Below are positions 54,457 through 64,000 of a stretch of 64,000 nucleotides of DNA, one piece after another. Numbering within the stretch: the stretch's first letter is position 1; each line of letters opens with the position of its first letter. Below the pieces are notes generated by a model, which worked only from the letters and a program-made list of their open reading frames with translations, did no database searches and was not told where the DNA came from. The DNA comes from Larus michahellis (lineage: Eukaryota; Chordata; Aves; Charadriiformes; Laridae). The stretch is from assembly GCF_964199755.1 (NCBI RefSeq), contig NC_133906.1:2170001-2234000 (forward strand). The letters are read 5' to 3'. The translations under genes were made by a program, and so were the position numbers.

Positions 54457-55210
54457 ATAGGCATGCATAGGGACATGGGGACACAGGGACATATGGACAG
54501 GAGGACACAGGGACAAGGGGAGATGGGGATGTGGGGGTATGGGGAGACAGGGGCATGGGGACACAGGGGCATGGGGACACAGGGACAGGGGGACATATGG
54601 ACAGGAGGGACAGAGGGACAAGGGGAGATGGACAGATGGGGGACATGGGGAGAGATGGGGACATGGGGAGAGAGGGGGACATGGGGATGTAGGGATATAT
54701 GGACAAGGGGACATGGGAAGATGGGGACATGGGAACATGGGCGTACAGGGACATATGGATGGGGGGACACAGGGACAAGGTGAGTTGGGGAGATGGGGAC
54801 ATAGGGAGAGATGGGGACATAGGGAGAGATGGGGACATGGGGACACGGGGACACAAGGACATGGGGGCAGGGGGACATGGGGAGATAGGGACACAGGGAC
54901 ACAGGGACAGGGGGAGATGGGGAGATGGGGACGGGGGACATGGGGACGTGGGGAGATGGAGACATGGAGACATGGACAGTTGGGGAGACGGGACCTTGAG
55001 GAGACAAGGACATGGGGAAATGGGGGGACAGGGAGATGGGGAGACAGGAGGACCGGGACACGGGGAGATGGGAACATGGGAACACAGGGAGAAGGGGACA
55101 CGGGAACACAGGGAGACAGGGACATGGGGAGATGGGGTGATGGGGAGCACTGGAGCCCATGTCCTTGGGCAAGGGGACATGGGGACATGGGGAGAGCTTG
55201 GGCATGGGGA
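54457..55210. repeat. Minisatellite of GGGGACAT-type units, right arm
   Basis: The same unit family as 53119-53682, here richer in ggggagat and agggacatatggacag variants, for example the duplicated acatagggagagatgggg (about 54798-54835). The pattern fades out by about 55260. Confidence 0.9.
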
Positions 55211-56364
55211 CACCAGGAACACTGGGGATCAAGTCCTTGTGCATGAGGACACACAGGACAGGCTCTGGGATTTGGTGACACGTAAGGTGCCAGGGCACTG
55301 GTTCTGGGGCACAGGGAGATGGGAGGTGCTGGGGCACTGATCCTGGGGTGTGGGGGCACGTGGGGCAGTGGGGCCTCAGCCTCCAGGAACAGGGACACAT
55401 GGGGTCTCATGTCATGTGGAGGACGCAGAGCCCCTGGCCTGGCAGGACCCTGCCATGGGGACATGGGGGCAGTGCTGAGTGGTGGCACTTGGAGGGGGGC
55501 ACCTGGAACCACAAGGGCTCCCCAGCCAGCCCCTGCCCCATCTGTCACCTGGTCCCTCTGTCCCCCTCCCATCCCCTTCAGCTCCCACTTCTCTCTCTGT
55601 CCTGCTTTTTCTCTGGCTGTGGATCCTGCAGAGCTTGTGGCTCTCCCCGCTGTCCCCTTTGTCCCCATTTTGCTCTTTTTCTGACATTTTTGGGGTCAGC
55701 TGCTTCCCCAGCTGCATGTCAATGCACAAGGCTGGGGCTGTGTCACCGGGTCCGTCATTCCCCTCCGTAGCCCCTCTCCTGCAGCAGGGAGCTGGGAAAA
55801 TGGATCGGGGGCCACCCAGCACCCACTTGGGTGACAGGAAGGGGACGGCAGAGTGGGACCCATCTACAGGGTGACATTGGCTTGTCAGCCTGACTGAGGC
55901 GACAGTCCCTGGGGATGTCCAGTCCTGGCAGCGCTGGGCAGGTGGGGTGCCCTGTGACTTGGGATGCTGCAATGGGGCAGGGGCCCACATCACCGGGCTG
56001 GGAGCCAGTTGGGAGCCTTCTTCCTGCCCCACGCTTAGGACAAGTATAGCTCCACCTGCCTCCTGTGGTTCACGACCGTCTTTCGACGTCGGCCTTACGT
56101 CTGCTTCCTCCTCCCCTCAGCATCCCATTGCGTGCCAGTGGCTGGAAACCACCCCGGCCTTGGTGACGTCCCCTGAGTGCTTGGCGGCGGTGACAGCTGG
56201 TGGTCATCTCGTGCTCCCCGCCTCCTGTCTGGCCGCTTGGACCACGGGGACGAGGGCGTGACGTAGAGGACAAAGAGGAAGGGTGACAGCGGGGAGGCGG
56301 CTGGTGCCTGTCCTGCCTGTGGCATTTGTGGAGACCCAGCTTGCCCAGAGGCCACCCTGTGGAG
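55211..56364. other. Spacer before the receptor gene
   Basis: No gene recognised. It should contain the receptor promoter and 5' UTR. There is no CpG island and no clear TATA box. Confidence 0.45.
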
Positions 56365-58506
56365 ATGTCCCGGCCGGCTGCTGCCTGCATCACCCTCCTG
56401 CTTGGCTGTGCCTGGCTCGGCTCGGCCACCCAATCCTCCCCAAGTAAGTGCACTGGTGGGGCTGGGGTCTGATGGAGCAGGGCAGGGAGGCTTTGCTGGG
56501 GGACCCCGACATTGTGTCCCGTGATACTCGGAGGGGATAGCCGGGTGTCACGGTGAAAGCTCAGGGCATTGCTCTGCTGCCGTCCCTGGGTGTCCATGTT
56601 GAAAAGCTAAGTGAGGACCTGAAACCCCGCCACCCCTTCCCCTTTTGGCAGCAAAAATGAGGTTACTGCTCTCCCAACCTGAGTTTCCCCTGTCATCTGG
56701 ATGCGGAGAGGTGACAAAGGTTGCGGGAAAACTGTTGGATGTAGCTGGGGTCCCCTGGGCCTGGACGTCCTGGGGACCACCTGGATGGAGCTTTTGGAGC
56801 CGGGGTTGATGTGCGGGTGAGCGGAGTCCACTGTGATTTCTGAGCAAGCCATAAAAGGGATTTGATCAGAAATTGTTTGTCTGGTGTCCCGGGACCTTCC
56901 TGTTCTTCACTTTTTTTCTGAGCACGCAGTGAAAAGCCTCCGACCACAGGAAGACGGGGAGGAGTGCACAGACCTGAGTGGGGTGGGAGGCTGAGCTGGG
57001 GGGCTGGCCAGGAGGAGGAAGAGGAGACAGAAGCTCCAGTGGGAGAACATCTCCCATCCTGGCATGGGTGGCCATATCCTGACCTTGTCCTGGCGTGGGT
57101 TTCCTATGTGCCCTTTTGATCCCGTTGGGTTGTGGAGGACCCATTGTGCTGGGCTCAGTAGGAAAAGGGACATTGGCAGAGCCGTGTGTCACCGTAGCGG
57201 CATGTGGGAGCAGAACCCATCTGGACTGTGGGCAGGGTGCGTGTCTGGCACCACCAGGAGACACAGACCACCACAGACAGCACAGGATGTGGCACAGGTC
57301 TGGGTGGCGGGGGCAGTGGGATGTTAAGGGTTCCCTTGTCTCGAGCTGCCCCTGCCATGGGTCAGGGAGATGCAAACTCCGGCATTTGCCGGTGGGTCTG
57401 CAGGGAGGGGTGACAGATCCTGTGTGGTCCCGAGTGGGAAGGGGCAGTGGGAGGGGGGTCTCAGCTGAGCCTGATGCCTTGTGTCCTCCGCAGTGCGCAG
57501 CAAAGGGAGAGCCTTGATCCCCCTCACTCCCCAAGAAGAAGATGAGTGTCCCAACGCCTCCATAGAAACTTTCCTCAACAGCACCCTCACCACCCGCCTC
57601 CTCCCTGCCCTCTACTCTGTGGTCCTGCTCGTGGGGCTGCCGGCCAATGCTCTGGCCTGCTGGGTCCTGGTGGCCAACTTCAGGAGATGTTCCAGCACCC
57701 TTTTCCTGCTCAACCTGGCCAGTGCTGACCTGCTCTTTGTCCTCCTGCTGCCCTTCAAGATCTCCTACCACCTTTTGGGCAATCACTGGCTCTTTGGGGA
57801 CTACCTGTGCCGCACCATGATGGCCTTCTTCTACGGGAACATGTACAGCTCCATCCTGTTCCTCACCTGTATCGGCCTGGAGCGCTACATCTCTGTGGTG
57901 CACCCATTCCTGTGGAAGGGCGCCAGTTGGACACGGGGCAAGGCGAGTGTCTGTGTGGGCGTCTGGCTGGTGGTGGGGCTGGGCATGAGCCCTCTGCTTT
58001 TGCACCCCCAGATAAGTCATATCCCGAACCTGAACATCACAACGTGCCATGATGTCCTGGAGAAGGATAAGCACATGTTCCTCGCCTACTATTTCCTCTC
58101 CCTGGTGGGGGTGGGCTTTGGCTTGCCGTTTGTGCTCATGACCATCTCCTATAGTTGCATCCTGGTGCGGCTGCTGGCCAAAGGGAGACGCTATGGGCGG
58201 TTGGTGCATGTCCTGGCCTTGGTCCTGCTGGTCTTCATCCTCTGCTTCACCCCCAGCAACGTGCTGCTCTTCATCCACTACATGCTGGAGGCCAAAGGGT
58301 GCCACAACGTCACCTACATCTGGTATGCTGTGGCCCTGGTGCTCAGTGCCTTCAACAACTGCTTTGATCCCTTCGTCTACTTCTACGTTTCCGAGGATTT
58401 TCGGGGCTGGGTCCGGGATGCAGTCAGCTGCTGCCCGGGAGGGCTCAAGACCTCATCAGGGAGGGCCTCGGAGAAGACAGTCTTGCCCCTGAGGTCCAGT
58501 GAGTAG
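56365..58506 (+). CDS. Protease-activated-receptor family GPCR
   Basis: A G-protein-coupled receptor switched on by proteolysis of its own N-terminus. Two exons, as in the family: 56365-56443 (signal peptide, ITLLLGCAWLG) and 57494-58506; GTAAGT donor, CAG acceptor, total 363 residues. The predicted cleavage RSKGR32/ALIPLT gives a tethered ligand. Seen: an acidic EEDE at 41-44, glycosylation sites (N47, N55, N207, N298), D105 in TM2, Cys132-Cys211 bridge, ERY 156-158, the family mark CHDVL 211-215 in loop 2, FTPSN 278-282, DPFVY 318-322, and SCCPGG as a likely palmitoylation site. From memory, TM1 (TRLLPALYSVVLLVGLPAN) and the RRYG of loop 3 are nearest PAR4, while SKGR before the cut is as in PAR2. 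The ectodomain after the cut is very short. It lies convergent to ARAP3 and has its own AATAAA at 58768. Family certain, orthology open (F2RL3-like or a separate paralogue). Confidence 0.93.
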
Positions 58507-58767
58507 AGCCAGCTGTAGGCAGGGCTAGAGGGTGCTGGGCTGTGTCCCCCTGCCCCTGGGAGGGGGGGACCCTGCAGTTTGGTACCCAGCATGAAGGGCC
58601 ATGCCATCCCAGGCTGGCAGCAGACGTGGGCAGAAAATCCTGCCCTGGATCTGAGGTTCACTAGGGCTTTGCCCCAGTTTTGCAGTTCCTCTGACGCCAC
58701 TGGTGCTGCCGCCATCCCACGCATCCCTCACCACTCCTCCTGCAGTGACCAAACCCTCCAGAGTACA

Positions 58768-58773
58768 AATAAA
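58768..58773 (+). terminator. Receptor poly(A) signal
   Basis: AATAAA lies 262 nt after the receptor stop codon. It forms the left half of a near-palindrome aaataaaactttattt with the ARAP3 signal. Confidence 0.8.
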
Positions 58774-58775
58774 AC

Positions 58776-58781
58776 TTTATT
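58776..58781 (-). terminator. ARAP3 poly(A) signal
   Basis: The plus strand tttatt reads AATAAA on the minus strand, about 600 nt past the ARAP3 stop codon. Only two bases separate it from the opposing receptor signal. Confidence 0.8.
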
Positions 58782-59377
58782 TCTCCCCACTGGTGGAAGG
58801 AACAGGTATAAATACCCCAGCTGAGCAGGAACCGTCCTCCATCGCCAGGACTATGCGCCGAGCACACACGGCCAGCCCTGCTCCTGTTGACCCCCCGCTA
58901 AAATATGCCACAGTAGATGCAAGAATGGAAGTGGGGGATGACTTGGGTGTCCTGACCCTGCCCCACGGGCCCAGTGCTGGGGAGGGGACATCATGCTGTG
59001 TTCCCCTGGGCTGGAAGGCACCACATGCCCCCCTGCCTGACACCGTGCGGTGCTGCCAAAACATGCGGACAGGCTTTTATTCTCCCTTTTAGTTTCTTCC
59101 CTTGGCACTGGGCCTGATGACAGATGTGCCACCTATGAGCAAGAGCAATGTGTGGCAGCATCCTCAGCCCTCCCGACAGGGGGTACCGCCCCACAGCATC
59201 CCAGCCCCGACTAGTCCCCTGCTCCCCGCTGGTCCTGGTTCCCAGCCCAGCACTGGGGTCAGGAGGAGGAGGAAGAGGGTGCAGGCTCCATGATGCGGGA
59301 GTGTGGGGTACCTGTTGTCGCTGCCGCCGGGTGCGAATTGACCCCCAGGTCGGTGGCTGCCCCTTCGGCACACCAGG

Positions 59378-62300
59378 TCATGTCACCGGCTGGCCCGGCC
59401 CCGGTGGCTGGCCCTCGTTCTTCCTGAGGATGACGCTGCTGAGCTCCTGGATGAGTTTGTCGTTGATGGGGGAGGGAGACTGCATGCTCCTCTTCCTGGG
59501 GTTCTCCAGGGAGGTTTCCGTGCTGGGACTGCTCCCTGGTGTGGCTGCCTGCTCCCAGTCTCTGCCCAGTGCCACAGAAGGCTCCACGTTCCTCTCCAGG
59601 GAGGCTGTTTTGGTGGGTCTGAGCCCCTGGGCTGGAGCTTTGTCGCTCTCCAGGTTCAAGCCCCTTTCTAGGGACAGGGCTTTGGGGACGGAGGGACCTG
59701 CCGCCCTCTGAGCCGGGCTGGCAGGCAGCGAGGAGCGCAGCGCTGTGTCCGGGGGCTGCTCTGGGAACAGGGCTGGCTTCTTGGACCTGTCCACAGGGGG
59801 CACGGCCGACAGGTCTGCCAGCAGCCCTCGCCCCAGCTCCAGTGCAGCCAGCTCGGGGAAGTTGCCCACCTCTTCGTAGACAGGATCGGCATCCACCTCC
59901 TTCTCCTGCTGCTCCTCCAGGGAGTCCTGGTGCATCTTCATGGGCTGGGGAAGGGGGGGGGGGTCAGTGTGAGGGACACGGTCCGCACTGCTCAGCTGTA
60001 CCCCTCCATCCCCCCTCATCTTGCCCTCCCTACACTCGGGTGCTGCCCGGGTAGCCTTGCCCCCTCAATGTGGGGCTGGTGCCTGCAGGGTACCCACCCT
60101 CCAACAGGTCTCTTGACTTAGTCCCTGTTCCCCTTTTTTCCCCCATTGCTGATGGACGGGGAGAGTTTTGATTCCTGCCAAGGCATGGTCCATGCCACCA
60201 GGCTGTGGCACCAGCCCAGCATCCCTTGGCAGAGACGGTCTGGGGTGGGGAGGGCAGGTGGGTGCCCACACAGAGCACAAAGCCAGGTGAGGTGGCATCC
60301 AGCCAGGTGGCCCCCAGGGAAATAACCTGATGGTGAGGAGGACCCAAACCTACTTCCTCATGTTTCTTATGTGGATGCCCTCTGGGCAATGTGCACCCAG
60401 CAGGAGAGACTCTGGGAGCTGGGCTGGACTGTTGTGGTCTTGCTTGCACACACTGGGACCATGCAGGGTCCCCCATCCCCGGGTATGGGACACACAGAGC
60501 AATAGGCACCCTCTCCTCTGCCACACGGCATGGGCAGGATGGCCCGGGCATGTCTCTGAGTGCAGGTGGGATGCTGCAGGTGAGCCCTTGCCGCCGTAGC
60601 CAGGAGGCACGGTGCAAAGCCAGCAACGGACGCGCTCCACGTGTGCGGGTACTTACAAAGAACATGGACAAAGTCCTTCGTGTGTGCAGGCGGCGCTAGA
60701 AACAGAGGAGACGGGCAGAGGTAAGCACGGGATAGTGCGGAGCAGGGTCACGGGTGCCTCGGCAGGCAGAGGACGGGCAGTGGGGTGCAGCACCCCACAT
60801 GCCCTCACAGGGCCCTGCACGCACAGAGAGGTGGCACAGACACAAGCAGAGCATGCAGCACGCACACACCGCCGAGCACAGGGACACACATCCAAAGCAT
60901 CCATCGGTGCCAGGCAGCATGCACCCGCCTCCAGGGCCCAGGGGTGGGCGCATGGTCTCGGGATGGGTGCATGGACCTGGGTGGGTGCAGGAGCACCCAT
61001 AGGCAGGGGTAGCTGCGGGGGCTTTACCAGGGTCTGGTTGGCAGAGAGCATGGTGGCGTCGGTGCTGTCCCCGTGCAAGGGGACCAGTGGCATGGTGCCG
61101 AACTTCTGCTTGGCGAGGTCGGAGGAGGAGCGCCGGCGCATGATCACAGGGCGCAGGTCATCGTGCTGTGCACAAGGACAGGGCAGGGAGGGGGGGTCAT
61201 GCCAGGCTGCCCTGCCAGCCCCTGTCCCATCCCATCCCAGCCAGTCTGCACCCACCTGAGCCTTGAGGATGCTGGTGGTCCAGTCCCACAGCTCAGCCTG
61301 CCCCGAGCACACCAGGTACCTGCAGAGGAGTCAGCTGAGAAGCTGCCAGGGAGCAGGGCCAGGGCTTGGAAGACGCATCTCCCAGGGTGCACATCTCCTT
61401 GTCACCTTGCCTGTGAGCCCGGGGCTGTCAGGCACAACTACACCCAGTTGGGCTGCACCTCTGAAACTCTTTGCACGCCCAAATCGTAGCTTCAGGGCAA
61501 GGCGAGAGCTCATTGGGCACCTATGAGGCACCTCGGCTCAGCTGCCCTTGCTGCCTTTAGAAGAACATCTCAGCCCCATGTTGGGGGGCAGGTGACGTGC
61601 ACAGCTGCTGCCCCAGCACCAGCAGTGTCAGGAAAACGGGGACAGGATCAGCAGGATGGGTGGGTGTGCCCGGGTACCCAGTGATGCCAGGGAGACAGGG
61701 GCAGGGAGCCCAGCTTGGTGCAGGGTGCAGGAATACCCAGTGTTGGCTGCGTGGAGACACAGAGCAGTGTTGGGTGAAGGCTGGCAGGCAGCACAGCCAT
61801 GGAGGTGACACTCACATCTGGGCTGGGAACCCTCTGGAGCCTGGTGCTGGGTGTTTGGAAGGTGCATCTCCCAGGGGTGCTGATGTGGATGGGGAGGTAG
61901 GAAGGGTGCATGGTATGGAGATGGATTGCCCCTGGACCCTGGCCCCCACCTTGTGCCAGGGAGCATTTGGCCCCACCACTCTGTCCCTTGAGTGCCCCAG
62001 CCAGGCACCAGCTCTGTCTTGAGCCCCAGGGCCCTGTCACACTGCCCTTGGCTGTCCCACTCCCACTAAAACTGGGGACAGATCTCAACATCCCCCCATC
62101 CCTAGGATGGCAGGGGCAGGTACTCACAGCTGCTGCTTGTCCAGGGTCAGCGTGAAACCCCACCTGGGAAAGGAAGAGACGGGCTGTGGGGCAGCACCAC
62201 CAAGCTCAGGCACAGCCCAGGGTCCGTGGGCAGTGGGGTGGAGGGATAAGTTTGCCCCACGGGCCCAGGCTTGTCATGGCTTTGGGTCCTGGTGGAGCTT

Positions 62301-63904
62301 GGCATGCTCCCAGCAGCTGGGTTTGCGTGCAGGGTGCTGGGGGCAGGGACCAAGGGGTGCATGCTCCAGGGCGACTTCCAGGGAAGGTCCCACTTACTGG
62401 GCTGGTGGCTTCAGCTTCTTCCTAATACCCATGTAAACCTTGGCTGCATCCAGGGGCCACTCGCGCTCCGGCTTGGCACTCTGGGGAAGGAGATCCATTG
62501 GGTCAGCTCAGCTTGGTGCCAGCCTCCGGGCCAGGAGGACAGTCACCACCGTGCTACCACTATCACTAGGCTCCCCCTCCCTGTCTCTCCTTCTGCTCTT
62601 GGGGCGCCAGTCTATCCCCACAGCATCCCCTGAGTACCCTCTTCTCCTTGAGCAGCAGCAGCCTCCGGTCCCGGATGACGAAGTAGCGCTCCTGAAACTT
62701 GTTCCCCAGCAGCTTGGGGGGCTCCTCACGGCATTTCAGCAGCCCACACTTGGGGGTCTCACGCTTGGTGCCTGCCCAGTGGGAGGAGACAGGGGTCAGG
62801 AGGTCTGAGGACATGTGAGGGTGGCTGTGGGTCTCAGGGATGTGCCCCTGATGGCTGCAGGGAGGTGGCCAAAGGAAGCTGGGGCAGAGCTATCCCCCTC
62901 TGGGGACACCCCTAGGCGCTGGGACCCTCTGTGATTGCCTTACCTGTGAAGAGACAGCTGCCCTCACCGATGGGGACCTTCCTCACCAGCAGGTACGCAG
63001 CGCTGGGCTCTGGGAGCTTGCACCACTGCAAAGCCTGCTCCAGCACCTTCTCCTTGGGGTGCAGGGGCCGCTCTGGAGGGGCAGGGACACTGTCATTACC
63101 ATATCTCCTCCACTGTGCCAGTCCCTGTCCCCCCGCCACTGGCAGCAAGCTGACCCCCGTATCCCACACCTCCTCCTCACCAGTCCGGCTGTGCCGAGAG
63201 CATCTCCCCGTGCCATCCCTACCATGCTCACCCAGCTCCCCGTTCTCCAGGACCTCGAAGGTCAGCCAGATGTCCAGGCTAGCGGCCACGTTGCGCATCT
63301 CCAGCACCTGGTTGGTGAGCTCCTCTGCTGTCATCGTGGGGGAAACCTGGGGCCAGACACGTGGGGAGCTGCCATGGGTGGTGGCAGGATGGTTCCCAGG
63401 GACAAGCTACGCCAGGAGCCTGCATCCCTCCTTGTTTCCTCTGGCACGGCCCTCCTTTGAGACTCACCTTGAGGGTGACGCAGCAGTCGGGCAGCTTCTG
63501 CTCCAGGTAAACCTCGATGATGAGGTCCCCTGCTTGGGAGAGCTGGGGGAAGAGTAGGAGGCATTGGTGCCATGCTGGCATGGGTACTGTGCACATCCCC
63601 TCTCCCCAGGGGCTGGTGAGGGTGTCCCAGGGAGCTGGGGCTGCTTCTCCCCTGGGCAGGAGCCTCAAGGTGATGGGCATAGGGGAGACAAGTGAGGGAA
63701 GGTCCTTCCCCAAATATCTGGTCTAGGACAGCAGGAACACAAGGTAGGCAGATGGGAGTGCCCCCATCCTCCAGCCAGTACCACCAGCCCGGGGGTCTCT
63801 GACATGGTGGGGGCTGGCAAGCACATCCCTAGTACCTGGGTGTCCTTCCAGGTGGTGATCAGGCTGTTCTCCAGATCCATCTGGGATACCTGGTCCTCGT
63901 CAAT
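59378..63904 (-). CDS. ARAP3: ARAP3, C-terminal exons (partial)
   Basis: PI(3,4,5)P3-regulated GTPase-activating protein for Arf6 and RhoA. Only the last 11 coding exons are in the window; the gene goes on past the right edge. Exons: 63836-63904, 63468-63542, 63232-63346, 62944-63072, 62638-62771, 62398-62480, 62128-62163, 61256-61319, 61028-61165, 60657-60695, 59378-59944 (1449 nt, 482 residues plus stop). Seen in order: the linker after RhoGAP (QMDLENSLITTWKD), the Ras-associating domain (GDLIIEVYLEQKLPDCCVTL, AEELTNQVLEMR, HPKEKVLEQALQWC), the last PH domain (LLKCREEPPKLLGNKFQERY, KVYMGIRKKLKPP, AELWDWTTSILKAQ), the conserved SSSDLAKQKFGTMPL and LSANQTL, then RRLHTRRTLSMFF and a long tail with DPVYEEVGNFPEL (tyrosine site) ending LIQELSSVILRK...PVT. 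The tail is much changed from human apart from these motifs. No frame breaks. Confidence 0.96.
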
Positions 63905-64000
63905 CTGCCAGGGGAAAGGTGCACAGGGTGAGAAGGGAGACACATGGAGTCAATGTGGAGTGGGATATGGCTTGCGGACACAGGGCCAGGATGGAGGGAT
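63905..64000. other. ARAP3 intron to the window edge
   Basis: Non-coding, upstream of the exon at 63836-63904 on the minus strand. Confidence 0.7.

Noticed and set aside
53785-55668. A 627-codon minus-strand open frame
   Set aside because: It joins CR1 ORF2 to translated minisatellite (PCPHVPMS-type repeats). The short repeat unit keeps all frames open; it is not a gene.
56866-58305. A 479-codon minus-strand frame
   Set aside because: Exact antisense shadow of the receptor exon.

Overview
This is vertebrate nuclear DNA from a bird. Interrupted genes use GT-AG introns, and the interspersed repeats are almost all CR1 LINE fragments with the avian 3' end (runs of ATTCTATG and TGATTCT), plus retrovirus-type LTR pieces. 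There is no SINE background. The gene order (DIAPH1-like) - HDAC3 - RELL2 - FCHSD1 - ARAP3 matches human 5q31.3 as I recall it, which suggests the equivalent of chicken chromosome 13. I cannot name the species.

Layout. 1-17 kb is gene-poor and repeat-rich: two LTR copies, several CR1 fragments, a 22-bp minisatellite, and scattered minus-strand exons resembling DIAPH1 (about 3.96-10.8 kb). These exons look decayed: the FH1 part is out of frame and soon stops, and most of the GTPase-binding/DID exons are not visible. A CpG island with a 79-bp GC-rich minisatellite (12.8-13.5 kb) is probably the old promoter. 17.0-30.3 kb is HDAC3 (minus), 15 coding exons giving an intact 428-residue deacetylase. 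30.5-31.7 kb is a C-rich minisatellite behind the HDAC3 promoter. 36.8-45.9 kb is RELL2 (plus), with a large intron carrying an old CR1 and a decayed non-LTR reverse transcriptase. 47.3-52.8 kb is FCHSD1 (minus), 19 coding exons, 684 residues. 53.1-55.2 kb is a minisatellite of GGGGACAT-like units split by a CR1. 56.4-58.5 kb is a two-exon protease-activated-receptor GPCR (plus). 59.4-63.9 kb holds the last 11 coding exons of ARAP3 (minus), which continues past the right edge.

From HDAC3 rightward the genes alternate in strand. Two convergent pairs (RELL2/FCHSD1 and the receptor/ARAP3) end on poly(A) signals that lie almost on top of each other; at 58.77 kb the two opposite AATAAA hexamers are two bases apart. 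HDAC3 and RELL2, and FCHSD1 and the receptor, diverge from GC-rich intervals that contain minisatellites.

The main point of interest is the receptor. I recall no counterpart between FCHSD1 and ARAP3 in human. It has all PAR hallmarks: signal-peptide exon, predicted cleavage at SKGR/ALIPL, CHDVL in the second extracellular loop, FTPSN and DPFVY. It mixes a PAR2-like cleavage site with a PAR4-like first helix and third loop. HDAC3 and FCHSD1 were checked codon by codon for phase across every exon junction; RELL2, the receptor and the ARAP3 part also close in frame.
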